64,000 nucleotides of DNA from Gnetum montanum (GCA_015680685.1 MNCI01007937.1:125290-189289); one strand, 5' to 3'; counted from the stretch's first letter, positions 35,455 to 47,381 are shown. Numbers and translations: made by a program. The notes: generated from the sequence alone by a model not told the origin.

Positions 35455-37415
35455 TTAGAATGGGGGATATCCCCCATAACTAAACGGTTGAGAATGGCAA
35501 AAATTAATAAATGAAAGATGTGGATCCTTGCATGTTGGAAATATTGGAACTTGGCCATACTTACCCCATTGAGGTTCACACACCTGATTATAGTAAGCAT
35601 AGTGGGGAAATTTATACGATGTAGTTCCCGAATAACGAGTTGATCCACTATGATATTTGGGACCGTTAGATGGTATGCAAGTATCAGAATGTTACCTTCC
35701 ATGATTGTGTTCATTGGGCCGTATGGTTGTTTGAGTGTTAGTTGGTGGTCCTGATGAAATAACATGAGGCGTTGGGTCTGAAGATGAGGGTGCACAACAG
35801 TGTTGGACTTGTGTTGAGTTGGAGGATGCAGTGGCCTTGGAATTGTGTTGTTCCTTCTTAAGGTCCTTTCTAAAGAAGGGATTCCTTCAATGTTGCTGAG
35901 GTCTCTCACTGTTGTTGGAAACAATAGCACAAGTAGCATTCGTGGGTTGTTGCTATGGTGCAGACACCTTAGGAACAGTTGGTGGCAATGTAGAAGAAGG
36001 GAAAGGATGAGAATGTTGAAAATTAGGAGTGTATGGTACACAAGGTGGTGGTTGTGTTGAGGACATGGGATGATAGTATTAAGGAGAATGGTGATGTGGT
36101 GAGATAGAGTATGTTGATCTAGTTGGGGAAATAGGATGTTGAACGAGATAAGCATTTGGGTTCGGATGATATGAAGGGTGTCTCTAGTTTAGGGTGGCTT
36201 CCCCGACGACTGGGATTGTTGCCACTGTGATCGAACACAGTATCTTTGTACGAACTCTGGATGTAGCGTGTTTTCCCAATGCTCATATAAATGTAACAAG
36301 ATTGGGCATTGGCCCTTGGGGTGATTGTACAGGCAGATGTTGCATTCATATGTATTTCCTTCATCCCTTCTTTCTAATTGTCTAATGATATTTTGTCCTG
36401 CTTCTCAGGTTGTCAAAACTCTATCTCCAATAATATTGAAACATTCTCCACACTTTTTATACATCCATTCCAACATCCTATTAATCTTTACCTTGACTTC
36501 CTCTAATGATTGTTGTACTGGCAAAGGTGGTCCTTTCTCCTTGTGATAGGTTGATTTCTCTTTTTTGTGATTATGGACCTTTGTTAAGTTGAGACTTTGG
36601 TCCTATTGATTTTTTTCAACACTCTCCCATCTAGCCATTTCTCCTTCTTCTTTTGCTACTTGCTTAATAAGCTCTTAGAATTGATGGGTTCGGAGTTCAT
36701 ATAGTTGTCCTTGGGCATACATCCCTAGGGTCTTTTTTGTTTCATCCTGAAGCCCATCAATGATATGGTACATTAGCCTTTCCTTGGAGAACTCATGGCC
36801 TGGATAGTTGTTTAACAGTGCATAATATCTTTCTAAGGCCATGTCCAAGGGTTCATGTTGTGCTTGTTTCCACTCTTGGATTTGTTTCCTCAAGGCTGAC
36901 ACTCTTGCGTAGGTTTGATATCTTTTGTTAAATAACTCTACCATTGTTAACCAATGTTGTATTGAATTTGGTTTTAATGATCTATACCATACTTTTGCTT
37001 GGCCAACGAGTGTCATAGGGAAGAGCTTAAGTTTTTGCCAACCATTATCAATGTTGTTCCATGTGCAGGCATCATAGAAGGATTGTAAATGTTGATGTAG
37101 ATCTAAGTCATAGCCTCCTGAAAAGGTAGGGAAGTTGTTTAAATTGAGCTTGGGTAGGCGGCTCTCTTTACGATGCCTACGGGAGATTCGAATAGCCTCT
37201 TGTATTTGCGTTAGGCTTGTAGTGGCCAGTAGGGGTTCATCGTCATCGGGTAAGTTATGCTTTCGTGCATTAGGATGACGTTGCTTTTGTTGATGTTTAT
37301 AAGAAACCCTGATCTCGGGTTGCGTGCTCTAATCTTCATTGTCATATAATTCGTTGGTTATCTAATGAACTTCCTCACTAAGTATGGCATTATTGTAATC
37401 TTGTAGGAGAGGCAT
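35455..37415 (-). pseudogene. A3 gag (best-preserved capsid)
   Basis: Starts MPLLQDYNNAI at 37415. The capsid is open over 37016-36675: LVGQAKVWYRSLKPNSIQ, VELFNKRYQTYARVSALRKQ, YYALLNNYPGHEFSKERL, IIDGLQDETKKTLGMYAQ; this is a typical retrotrans_gag domain. The zinc-binding motif CNICLYNHPKGQC (C-x2-C-x3-H-x4-C) lies at about 36310-36350. The Pro/Ser/His/Tyr-rich C-terminus ends FSYGGYPPF at 35455. About six to nine in-frame stops and one frameshift. It keeps the ~29 bases lost from A1. Confidence 0.85.
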
Positions 37416-37537
37416 TATTGTGAAGTTGTGTGTGAATTTATATGTGAATTTTTTATAATTATTTCTTTCTAAAGATATATCGTTAATTCCTATACAGCGA
37501 CCTTGTATGATATAACTAATCTAAATAACTAGCACTG

Positions 37538-37556
37538 TCCCTGGCAACAGTGCCAA
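37538..37556 (-). other. Primer binding site of A3 (tRNA-Asp type)
   Basis: The minus strand reads TTGGCACTGTTGCCAGGGA after the LTR end, a few transitions from the tRNA-Asp complement. Confidence 0.88.
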
Positions 37557-38474
37557 TGATGAGTGGCGAGGTACCCCTACACTCAACCATACGAATACGA
37601 GTGTTACATGCGCGATCTGGTCGAACTTCGTAGACAAACTAGTTGTGGCACCTAGATAGTTAGCCTTAGGTCACAGTTTGCTATCTTCCCACCTGGAGTA
37701 GCATTATCTTTTTCATGTATGGTTTAGTCTAGAGTGAGGTGTATGATGTGGTTCCTAATCTAATGCTACTCTTGAAGGCAATGGAAAATAAGATTAACTA
37801 AGCTAGGAGGAAAGGGTAAGAGAGAATCTAAACTAGCCTAAGTGCAATGATCATTTGTTCCTTGATTATTCGTACACCTCTTGGACTTCGTGCATGACTA
37901 CCACTGGGATTACCAAGCGCAGATCCTAGGTACACTACTGGGTTACCAAGTAGTCACACTTAAATGTTCGTAATCAAGTCATACTCATTCCGCGTTTAAC
38001 AGGAGTTTAAGGGTGAGAAGAGATTAACTAGGAAAGCAGTAAATAAAAATTAATTAAACAATTAAGTTAAGTGAATGCTGCAATGATGAAGTAATCTTGA
38101 TCTTTATTTCTGATCATGTGCATGTCCAAGTATGTCACACTCGAATAAGGATGCTGTACAATTACATTCACCACACTGTGGGCATACATTGGGAGGAAAA
38201 GGGTTGAGAGGAAAAGCAAAAATAAAATCAAAAATTAACTCTAAAAAAAATTAACTAATGCCCAAAACCAAGTGTGTTGCCTTTTATTTATAGGCTCACA
38301 TCGGAACCGCGATATCGCGTATGCGATATCACATGTAGGCTGCGATATCGCAGCTGTGATATCGCGGCCTCGATAACTGGGCTCTGATAACTGGGCCTGA
38401 CAGACCATGTAGCCTTTATCAGGGCTCCGATAACTAGGCTCTGATAATTGGGCCTGACAGACCATGACTCATCA
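37557..38474 (-). repeat. A3 5' LTR
   Basis: 918 bp, ending ACTCATCA and followed by TSD GTTAC. The U3 has four GATATC units (38308-38365) and four or more GATAACTGGGC-type units (38370-38460); it has one more module than the 3' LTR. Confidence 0.92.
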
Positions 38475-38479
38475 GTTAC

Positions 38480-39002
38480 CAAGTGTTAGGATATTGGGCA
38501 TACCAAGCAATAACACTATTGGAATTACAAGCGTTAGCGATATGTTTGAGGAGGTTGTACTTATGTGTGATTATCGAGGATATTAATTAACGAAGTTCAT
38601 GAATATAAAATGCATAAGTAATAAAGTGCATAATGGAAACATTAAAGTATTCTTAACTATTGCCAGAAATTCCAAGAATCTCATCTTTATTGTTAACACA
38701 TCAAAGTGTTCAGGTACATTGATGTTTGAATAAGGATCTGTACAATCCTTGAAGTCCTACTACGAGCACTTAAAATATATTCTATCTTTGATAGAGGAAA
38801 CTACAAGAACTTGGCTACTCTATCAACTTAACATGTCATAAATGTGGTGGGTACACACATTTATATAGGTAAGACTACACATTGCGTCAACGCATCTAAC
38901 CATGCATCGATGAGGATGTGTTGATGGGACTACATTGATGGGTGCATCGACAGGGCTGCTTTGACACATGCCCATCAATGCAACCTATTGAATGATTCAT
39001 CA
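38480..39002 (-). repeat. C 5' LTR, outer part
   Basis: Continues the C LTR after A3 and ends ATTCATCA at 39002. The U3 carries TTGATGGG and CATCGACAGGG-type units (38930-38985), like the E1 LTR and unlike A1/A3. Confidence 0.85.
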
Positions 39003-39800
39003 AATTTTCAAGAAATCTACTCTACAATATTCTAGTAATAAATATTACTAATCTTCTGCTACTTATAGTAAGCATAATCAATATATTCTATTTTTATGTC
39101 TTAGGCTATTCATCTTACAGTTTCAACTTGAACAAGGTAATGTGATCTTATTCTTATCCAATTAAATATCTTTTGCATAGATATATGTATAGTTACATGT
39201 AAATACTCCATTTCTTCAGGGATGTCATCTTTGATTTTTGGCCAATAAAATCAAAATTTTGTTTGAGTATATGCTTCATTTTTCAAACTTTCCAAATCCT
39301 CTTTTTAAACAATTTGTCGAGCCTTTTTAAAACTCATTATTATACTTACTTTTTCAATCCCTATTTTTGTAGCCATAATTTTCCTTCATAATACCATTCT
39401 ATTTAAGACATCATTATCTACTATGATATTGAGGATTTCTTGTAGAGTAATTGTTGCAAGAATTTTTTTGGCAAGGAATGTTTTGAAGATGAAAAATACT
39501 AATATCTCTTGGATCATAGAGGATATGCTAAATTATGAAGCTTTTGATTTTTTTTACCTAATGATTTTTATGAATTCCTATCAAATGATATCACTTCATG
39601 ATACATGTTTCTAAATATTATTGGATTTATTTACCAAAATAAGGGTTTTATACCTGTGATTTAGATTATCCTTGAATGATATGGAAATAATGTTTTGCGT
39701 GCTTGCTATTTTTTTAAAACTTTTCTACTTTTGGAATTGGTTGATTCTTAAATAGTTGAGAAATCATTAGATCTTGATGTTTTTATGGATCAGTGTAATA
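39003..39800. other. AT-rich flank of C
   Basis: No supported feature; possibly the 5' part of the LINE fragment that follows. Confidence 0.4.
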
Positions 39801-40973
39801 CTTTTATTGCTTAGGAATGGAAAGTGAATTTTGATTCCTATTCTTCTAATTACTCTAAAATTCCTTCTTGGATTGAATTAGAAAATCTTCCTTTTATTTT
39901 TCAAAGTGTTCAAGGTGAAATTTTTTATAGCATTGACATAATCTTGAAGACAGAGTCAAAGATATTACTAGATGGTATGCAACAAACACATTATTTTGTA
40001 GAGACTAATTTACGATAGAGGAAGATAGAATTAAAACTTAAGGTTGGTAATTAGTGTTTTTCCTAGAAAATCACATACTATAATTTGTAAGGATGTTGTA
40101 GCTATTGTCACCGTGAATGCCATGTTATTGGAAACTATCCTATTCTCAATAAAATAGCTTTTCATGAGGAAAAAAACCACAATTTTTAGAGAAAGAAAAT
40201 AATGGTAGTTTTCAACATGCACAAATGAAATTTTCTTCAACAAGTTCTTTGTTTTTTACTTATCCTTTTAATTCTAAAGGTGTTAGTAAACTCTTGATAT
40301 TTAAAGACCATTTCTCTTTAAAAAAGAATGTTTTAATAGGAACCAACAATGGAAATAATGATGTAGATGTATTTCACTCAATGTAACATAAATAAAAGAG
40401 GCATGCACCTATTGCTTTCAATTCAATAACATTAAAGGTATTCCATTTCTCTACTTCTTCTTTTGTTCTAGATGTTTTTTATCAAACGATGTTTTTTTAT
40501 TTATTAATGAAATGGATTATGAGACAAATGCTAAGCTTGAACAATTAAAGATGGGGGCCTTCTCCTCTCACATTTTAATGTTAGTTTTATCATAGAATGT
40601 TTAAGGCCTTTCTAATAGGTTAAAAATCAAGATTGCTAGGGAGTATTTTTCAAACTAACATTGATTTCTAAATCTTCTTTTCCTACAAGAAATTAAAATT
40701 TTAGTACATATATTAGTTTTGTTGGTAAATGCATTTTAAAAATGGAATTATTTTTTATGTTGTTTATGAAGTTAATAAAGGAGATGTTGGTATTCTTGCT
40801 AATAAAAATTAGACTAGAAAAATTTTGAATTCTAGTTTTGATAATCTTGGAAAAGTTATTTAGATTATATATCATGGTGAAAAAGGTGACTTTGGAATGT
40901 GTAATATTTGTGCTTATAATAATTCAAAAAATTGATCAAAGGTTTGGAAATATCTTCTATTTTTGCCTAAATT
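39800..40973 (+). pseudogene. L1-type LINE fragment: ORF1 C-terminus and endonuclease start
   Basis: The plus frame 39824-40018 reads PSWIELENLPFIFQ, resembling the W-x-R/E-x-x-NLP motif of plant LINE ORF1 (DUF4283-type). At about 40090-40145 a degenerate zinc knuckle (CSYCHRECHVIGNYP, last Cys lost) follows. At 40770-40970 the text GDVGILANKN, NICAYNNSKN and VWKYLLFLP matches the L1 endonuclease pattern (INIYAPN...LW..L..LP). The order ORF1 then EN fits one plus-strand LINE, cut at 40973 by a truncated LTR. Many stops; no RT follows. Confidence 0.65.
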
Positions 40974-41691
40974 TTAGCCTTAGGTCGCAGTTCACTATCT
41001 TCCCACCTAGACTAGTATTATCTTTGTCATGTATGGTTTAGTCCAAAGTGAGGTGTATGATGTGGTTCCTAATCTAATGCTACTCCTGAAGGCAATGGAA
41101 AATAAGATTAACTAAGCTAGGAGGAAAGGGTAAGAGAGAATCTAAACTAGCCTAAGTGCGATGAGCATTCGTTCCTTGATTATCTGTACACATCTTGGAC
41201 TTCGTGCATGACTACCACTGGGATTACCAAGCACAAATCCTAGGTACGCTACTGGATTACCAAGTAGCCACACTTAAATGCTCGTAATCAAGTCGTACTC
41301 ATTCCACGTTTTAACATGAGATAAGGGTGAGAGGATATTAACTAGAAAAGTAGTAAATAATAATTAATTAAATAATTAATCTAAGTGAATGCTGCAATGA
41401 TGAAGTAATCTCGATCTTTATTACTGGTCATGTGTGTGTCCAAGTACGTCACACTCGAATAAAGGATGTCATATAATTACAATCACCACACTGCGAGCAT
41501 ACACTGGGAGGAAATAATTCTAACTCTAAGAAGGGAAAACTACAAGAGTTTGGGTAAGGAACTAAGAACTAGATGCCTAAACTCATCTGTCTACCTCTTA
41601 TTTATAGATGAGGAGACAGGCTGCGATATCGCAACTGGGCATGCAATATCGCGTACGCGATATCGCGGTTGCCCCAAATGACAACTCATCA
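40974..41691 (-). repeat. Truncated Athila-like LTR (A1/A3 subfamily)
   Basis: It starts within the LTR at TTAGCCTTAGGTCGCAG (about 110 bases in) and runs to ACTCATCA at 41691, with GATATCGCG units at 41620-41670. No PBS or partner LTR. Confidence 0.88.
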
Positions 41692-41779
41692 CTATATTTT
41701 AATTATTTCACATTTCAACATTTCCTTTATGCATGTTTATAATACCAATTCTTTTTTACAATTAAGAAAATTAACGTGA

Positions 41780-41945
41780 TCATCACCTAGACACTTAATT
41801 ATCATCCTACCAAGCAAGGTCCTAAGAGAGCTAGTAGATGAACAAAAGTTTAAACTCCTTTTGAGCAACTACAACTAGACATAAACCTAGGTCTTACTAC
41901 TTGAGAAATAAGTACCTTACGATTAAGAAGATTAATTTCAATAGT
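41780..41945 (-). repeat. tRNA-type SINE copy (minus strand)
   Basis: The minus strand reads GTAAGGTACTTATTTCTCAAG followed by a B-box-like GGTTTATGTCTAG, then a body ending ACCTTGCTTGGTAGGATGA. The same layout occurs at 61365-61520 and 61520-61680. A pol III-type SINE is inferred from the box layout and dispersion. Confidence 0.55.
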
Positions 41946-42654
41946 ATGTTTGTGTGTGTGTGAAAACCATCTAGCATAATTTCTGATACTATAAATAGTT
42001 TGTTACCACTAGTCAATTTAACCAATATCACATGTAGGCATTTTTTTGTATTACATAAAGACTTCAAAATATTTTTTCCACTAGGTATTATGAACATATT
42101 AGCATTCATACGAAAAATCTCATACTTTCAAAAGGATGAAGAATTAATTCCAAATAGAAAAATGCTAATAAGAAAATGGGTTGACAAAGTATCATATATA
42201 TGCACTTCTACTTTCCTTGTAGACTTCCAAAAGGAAAGATTAGAGATGTAAAATCTATCAAGTCAATAATAAATTCTATCATTTATTCATAATTATACCA
42301 AATATAATGCTTTTCATTTGAATGAGACGGAAATAATGAACTAACATTAGAAAGAAAATATTTTTCTTTAAAATTGCATGAATCTTCTTTTTCATGAGAA
42401 GACATATTAGGAGGACGTCTCCCAAGTTCATCTAAATGACTTTGGGGGATCCTCTATGTATTTGATTCTTATTCTTGATTTTCTATTTTAATCCCTAGGT
42501 CTCCGTGTTTAATATCCTTTTTCACTATAAAATGAGAGTGTAAGATATATGCGTCTAAGTCCTCTGTTTGGTCTATTTTCTTAAGTCTAGAACTAATCAG
42601 TAGATCAATTACCTCCATGCATCTTTGAAACAACTTTATATTCTTATTTTTAAG
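41946..42654. other. Unassigned AT-rich interval
   Basis: Short ORFs on both strands (such as 42000-42251) show no recognisable domain; the interval carries a short GT-type run near 41948. Confidence 0.4.
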
Positions 42655-42849
42655 CCACTAGGTATCTTCTGGTTTAGTGGCTACTACGTAGACTAGTTTT
42701 TACTCACACATGTGCTCTTAAACTTTCTTGTAAGTTGTGTTAATATTTTGAATTTTTGGCCTACAACTGCACCCTTTACTATTAGTAGTGATGCATGGAT
42801 CTTCTATCTCTCCATAGTGATAGGTTCATCATTTATATTAGGTGTTGGG

Positions 42850-45019
42850 GCAACTATGAATGTTGGCCTTTGCATATGATTGGAGGACATTGGTTGTGAA
42901 AGGAAGGGTGTTGCACTTGATTGGCATTGTGTTAGTTTGGATGAGTTAGTAGGTCCATGAGTGTTGTGCTTATGTGTGGAAACTGTCCTAAAGAAAGGAT
43001 GTTTTTGAGATTGTGATGGAGATCTACTAGCACCATCCTTTTTGTGTATGTTCGTAGCACAAGTGGTATTCTCTCATTGGTGTTGTGATGTTGAACCTTC
43101 TTGTGTTGCTGGTGGTGACATATGGTGGAGGGAAGTATGAGAATATTAAGGATATGACAAAGGATGAGAGGTGTGAGGTGGTGATCCTTTAGAAGATGTC
43201 ACGGGTTGATGATATTTGGGAGAGTGGTAGTAGCAATTTGAAGCAGAGGATGTAGAACTAGTTGAAGAAACAAGGTTTTGAACATAATATTCATGTGAGT
43301 TTGGCTAGCAATAAGGGTAGGGCTGGTTTGATGGTGGCCTCCCCCACGACTGTGGGTTTTGCCACTACGATTGATGATAGTGTTGAGGCTAGTAGTAAGT
43401 CCCCCTAGGATAATATGATTGGTTGTGGGATGGTCTATAATTACCATGTGTAAAAGGAAATTTCCTGGGCATGTACTTTTGTATGAATTTGGAATTTAAT
43501 GCAAAAGCCTAATACTCATGTAGATGTGGCCCTTCAAGTGGTTATATATGTAGATGTCACATCTATCATCCTTGCCTATGGTTAAGTTTATAGCCTTTCT
43601 TTCTTCAGTCATGTTCCCTATTTCCCGATAAGTGTTCCTAGCTATTTCTTGGTTCTGCTTCCTTCATTTATTGTGATCACCTAGTTCATTTTTTGTTACC
43701 TTCTCCTCTACAATTTCTACAAAAGTTGTAGCTTTTTCATTTATCCACTTTGACATCCTATTTAGCCTTGCCTGGAATTCATCAAGAGATTGTTATAGTG
43801 GCAAGGTCTATTGTGAAATCACCTCATCGAGAGCTACCTCTTTTTCCTCATAATAGATATGGATCCTTTTCCTTTAAAGAGTTAGGTCCCAGTTATTTTC
43901 CTCAACATTCTCTCATTTACATAGCTTTCCTTCTTCTTTTGCCACCTGCTCGATTAGCCTTTATATCTAATAGGCTTTTAATTTGTACAATCGACCTTGA
44001 GCATACATTCCAAGGGTCTTCCTTGTTTCATTATGAAGCCCATCTATGATGTGAAAAGGTTGCTCTTTTTAAGAGAAATCATGGTTGAGACATCTATGTA
44101 GTAGCAAATAGTATTTATCTAAGGTCACATCCAAGGGTTCATGATTTTCTTGCTTCGGATTTGTTTTTTTAGGTTGGACACTCTTGCATAAGTTTGGTAT
44201 TTTTCATTGAAAAGTTCTACCATTGTAGACCACTAGTGGATGGAACTTGATTCAAATGATCTATACCAACTTTCATCTTCGTCTATTAGTATCCTAGGGA
44301 ACAGCTTAAGCTTTTGCCACTAATTTTCGATATTTTGCAAGGCACGGGCATCATGGAAGGCTTGTAAGTGATGTTGTGGATTAGAATCATAGCCTCCCAC
44401 AAATTTAGGAATATTATTCATGTTAAGCCTTTTTTATGCAACGTTCCCTACGATGTCTATGGGGGATCTTAATTGCCTTTGTGATTTGCATCAGGCTCTT
44501 AGTAGCTAATAAGGATTCATTGTCATTGGACATGGCGTGGTGAAAATTACTATTTCTATTTACTCAATTGTGGCAGTTTTGGCTATGTTCATGTTGAGGT
44601 TTTTGATTTTACTTATGGTTTTGATTTCTACCCTTATTTCGACCCCATGGTGGAGCTTTGTCTTTATACCTATGTTCATCTTTGTCAGAACTAGATGTTG
44701 AAGAGGAAGAGGAAGATGAGGAACTAGGAGGATTGCCATGGCTTCAATGGTATTTCCCATAGTCCCTTAATTTATCTTTTTTAGGTGTTGAGGAGGTCCT
44801 AGGCCTTGAGGCCTCCCCTAGTCCAAGAATAACTTCATCTCCTCTAGGGCTATCTACCTTAGGTGAATGTAGTCCTTAAGTGTAGTTAGGGTGGTCATGA
44901 ACATATGAAACCTCTACATGAGGTTGGTCACTCCAATTTTCTTTAGTATATATCTCATTGATTCTCCAATGAATATTCTCTTCATATGATGCATTATTGC
45001 TTCCTTGTGAAAGAGACAT
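42850..45019 (-). pseudogene. F gag (decayed)
   Basis: Starts MSLSQGSNNASYEENIHWR at 45019. A Ser-rich run is at about 44700; the capsid remnant reads VGGYDSNPQHHLQAFHDA (about 44390), SWYRSFESSSI, MVELFNEKYQTYARVSNLKK (44240-44170). The C-terminus is Pro/His/Tyr-rich (to about 42850). Numerous stops. Confidence 0.75.
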
Positions 45020-45125
45020 TATTGTTAGTGTATAATGTGTGTGACTTAGTATTTTCTCAAAGATAGTTCGTTAATGCATTTACAGTGATTGTGTATGATA
45101 TAACTAATCTAGATAACTAGCACCA

Positions 45126-45144
45126 TCCCTAGCAATGGTGCCAA
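45126..45144 (-). other. Primer binding site of F (tRNA-Asp type)
   Basis: The minus strand reads TTGGCACCATTGCTAGGGA after the LTR end. Confidence 0.82.
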
Positions 45145-46142
45145 TAATGAGTGGCGAGGTACCCCCTATGCCCAACCAATAAGCGTTCATGCACAATTTG
45201 GTCAAATTCCATGGATGAGACTAGTTGTGGTATCTAGATCGTTATGCCTTGATTACAGTTTGCTATCTTCCCACTTGGACTAGTGGTAGCTTTGTCATGT
45301 ATGGTTTAGTCCTAAGTGAGGCATATGATTCTTGATGTTGTTTTGGCCTTGTGCTATTCCTAACAATAATAAAGAAATCAATTACTTAATCTAATTAACA
45401 ACATAAAGATAAAGTCTAAACTAGCCTACCGGCGATGAGTGTCCATTCCCAGCTTGTTGTACACATCCTAAACCCACGTATCCACTACTAGGATTACCAA
45501 GCAATAACATTGTCGGGATTACCAAGCGAATACATGTTTATGCTTGAAACTGGTCACACTCATTCCGCCAATTCATTAACATGCATGGAAATGTAAATAT
45601 TAACTAAGTACATGGAATATAAATTGCATTAAAAGTAAATTTAATCTAAGTCAAAGTGCTGCAATGAATAAGAATCAATCTCGATCTTATTGCCGTTCAA
45701 GGAATGTGTCCAGGTACATTGCCACTTGAATAAGACATCGTACAACTGACTTAGATACACATTGCGGGCACTCACTGATTGTTCTTTAAGATTATGAAAT
45801 AAAACTGCAAGAGTTCGGCTAGTCTATTAACCAAAGAATTGCATAAACACAACTATGAGCACGTATTTCTAGATTTTATTACTAGGCCATGTCAATGGAG
45901 CCTCGTTGATGCATCATTTCATGCGTTGACGGGGCCACATCGAGGAGGCCTCATTGGCGAGGCCCAGTTATCAGAGCCTTGTTGTCGAAGCCTTGTTATG
46001 GGAGCCTTGTTGTCGAAGCCTTATTATTAGAGCCTTGTTGTTGGAGCCTTGATATTGGGGCTAGGACATCAAAGCTAAGATATCGAAGCCAACCAAACAG
46101 TTGACTTTTTATTAGATATCTTAGCCAACTAATGACTCATCA
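45145..46142 (-). repeat. F 5' LTR
   Basis: 998 bp, starting TAATGAGT (one change) and ending ACTCATCA. Positions 45950-46100 form an array of 14-15-base units of type AGCCTTGTTGTCGA, eight or more copies. Confidence 0.88.
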
Positions 46143-46850
46143 ATGGAGAAATTGCAAATCTTCCGCCTCATTCATTTCCAACTCAAATCTCAAGCATCAA
46201 AGTTCAAAATATATATTCATTAGTTGATTCCTCTCCTAGAGCCTTGGAAAGGACTCGTGCGTTCAAGCAACACTCTTCCACAGGAATCTCTGCATCAATG
46301 CTTCCCTTCTCAAAATTAAGTGAAGTCACCATATGGAAGTCTCTCTATCTTTTATCAAGTACTCTTTGCCTCATCCACCTTTCTACCACTCTCTCTTGTA
46401 ATGGGTTGGTCGATCTTGGTGGATGGTAGTTCCCCAAATTAGGTTTCCTCCTTTCACAAATGGTTATTTATGAGAACATTTCCCAGAGTCTCATCCCCAA
46501 TTTTCTTAGTTTCCCATTTTATTATCCCGTGACTTATTGTGGTTTATGTACTTGATACCTTTTTACTATTAATAAAACTTCTTTTTGGGGTCCCAACCTC
46601 CAAAACATTTATATACTAACTCCATCATCTCTCTTCAATTGCCTATTCTTTCAAACCGAACACACAATCATGGTCAAATGCAAGCAACAAGATTGATTAA
46701 ACTTTTGGTCTGAGCAAAGACCATAATATATCACCTCCATTGAAGCCTTGTCACAACAAAAACAAAACAAAATAGGATTAGCGGTGACCATTTAAAAAAA
46801 AAATTGTAGTTGTCTCCGACCAAAAACTGTAGAGTATATCTATATACTCA
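46143..46850. other. Intergenic region upstream of ABA4
   Basis: No supported gene or repeat; ordinary AT-rich sequence between the F LTR and the CpG-rich ABA4 promoter. Confidence 0.5.
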
Positions 46851-47381
46851 AGAACGGCTCTCACTGCGTTGAACAGACAAATCGAACCTAACGCCAACGT
46901 CAGCTCCTGTTGGAAGCACTTTCATACTGCAATAGTGCTAGTGTTGCATTGGTGCGGTTCGTTCTTTTTCCACTTATTGTCTACTGAAAGTTCTTCATGA
47001 GATGCTCTGCTACAGATCCGTGCCGGCGAAAATGCTTTTTCAAGCACTTTCATTAACAGCAAATGTCCACCTTTTTCCGCAAAAACGCATGAACCAGGGC
47101 CGACAATGGACGAACATAGCGTTAAACTCATCGATAACTGGAACACTCGTCTGTCTGTAAAGGTTATGAATGACACGAAATACGTGAAAGCAAAATCCGA
47201 ATAGCGCGGAGATGTCAGCTATTTTAAAAAGACATCGGTCATACGGTCTCGCACCTGTCTTTGTCTCTTTGCGGTAACAATTACAAATTCTATCACATGA
47301 TTCCGAATCATGTTCAGCGCACACAGCAGAATGCGTTTTTGTTGCATTTTTTTGCTTTCCGTCTGTCGTACTCTGCAGTTG

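Larger units (their letters stand above)
30049..38474 (-). mobile_element. Non-autonomous Athila-like element A3 (gag only), nested in C 5' LTR
   Basis: LTRs 30049-30937 and 37557-38474; TSD GTTAC at 30044-30048 and 38475-38479. PBS, gag, spacer, MAPK/MSPK-start ORF remnant and PPT are in the same order as A1; RT and integrase are absent. A 2.5-kb LTR-like insertion (32119-34667) interrupts the spacer and accounts for the larger size. Confidence 0.93.
15588..39002 (-). mobile_element. Athila-like element C, host of E1, A2 and A3
   Basis: Reading the minus strand from 39002: 5' LTR (39002-38480, then 30048-29681, split by A3), PBS, gag (split by A2), protease, RT, RNase H, integrase, then non-coding sequence up to 15588 where E1 begins. 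Its 3' LTR lies outside the window. Removing A2 and A3 with one TSD copy each restores continuous gag and LTR homology, which proves the nesting. All coding parts are disrupted. Confidence 0.85.
42655..46142 (-). mobile_element. Athila-like element F, 5' fragment
   Basis: Minus strand: LTR 46142-45145, PBS 45144-45126, gag, then the start of the protease region. Homology to C and A2 ends at about 42655; RT, integrase and the 3' LTR are missing. Confidence 0.82.

Noticed and set aside
35451-36155. 234-codon minus-strand open frame, the longest uninterrupted run in the window
   Set aside because: It is the shadow frame of the A3 gag C-terminus; composition (Leu/His/Ile) and comparison with A1 favour the other frame.
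46922-47324. Minus-strand ORFs of 84 and 94 codons in the CpG-rich region
   Set aside because: No recognisable domain; both overlap the inferred ABA4 promoter, and open frames are expected by chance in GC-richer DNA.
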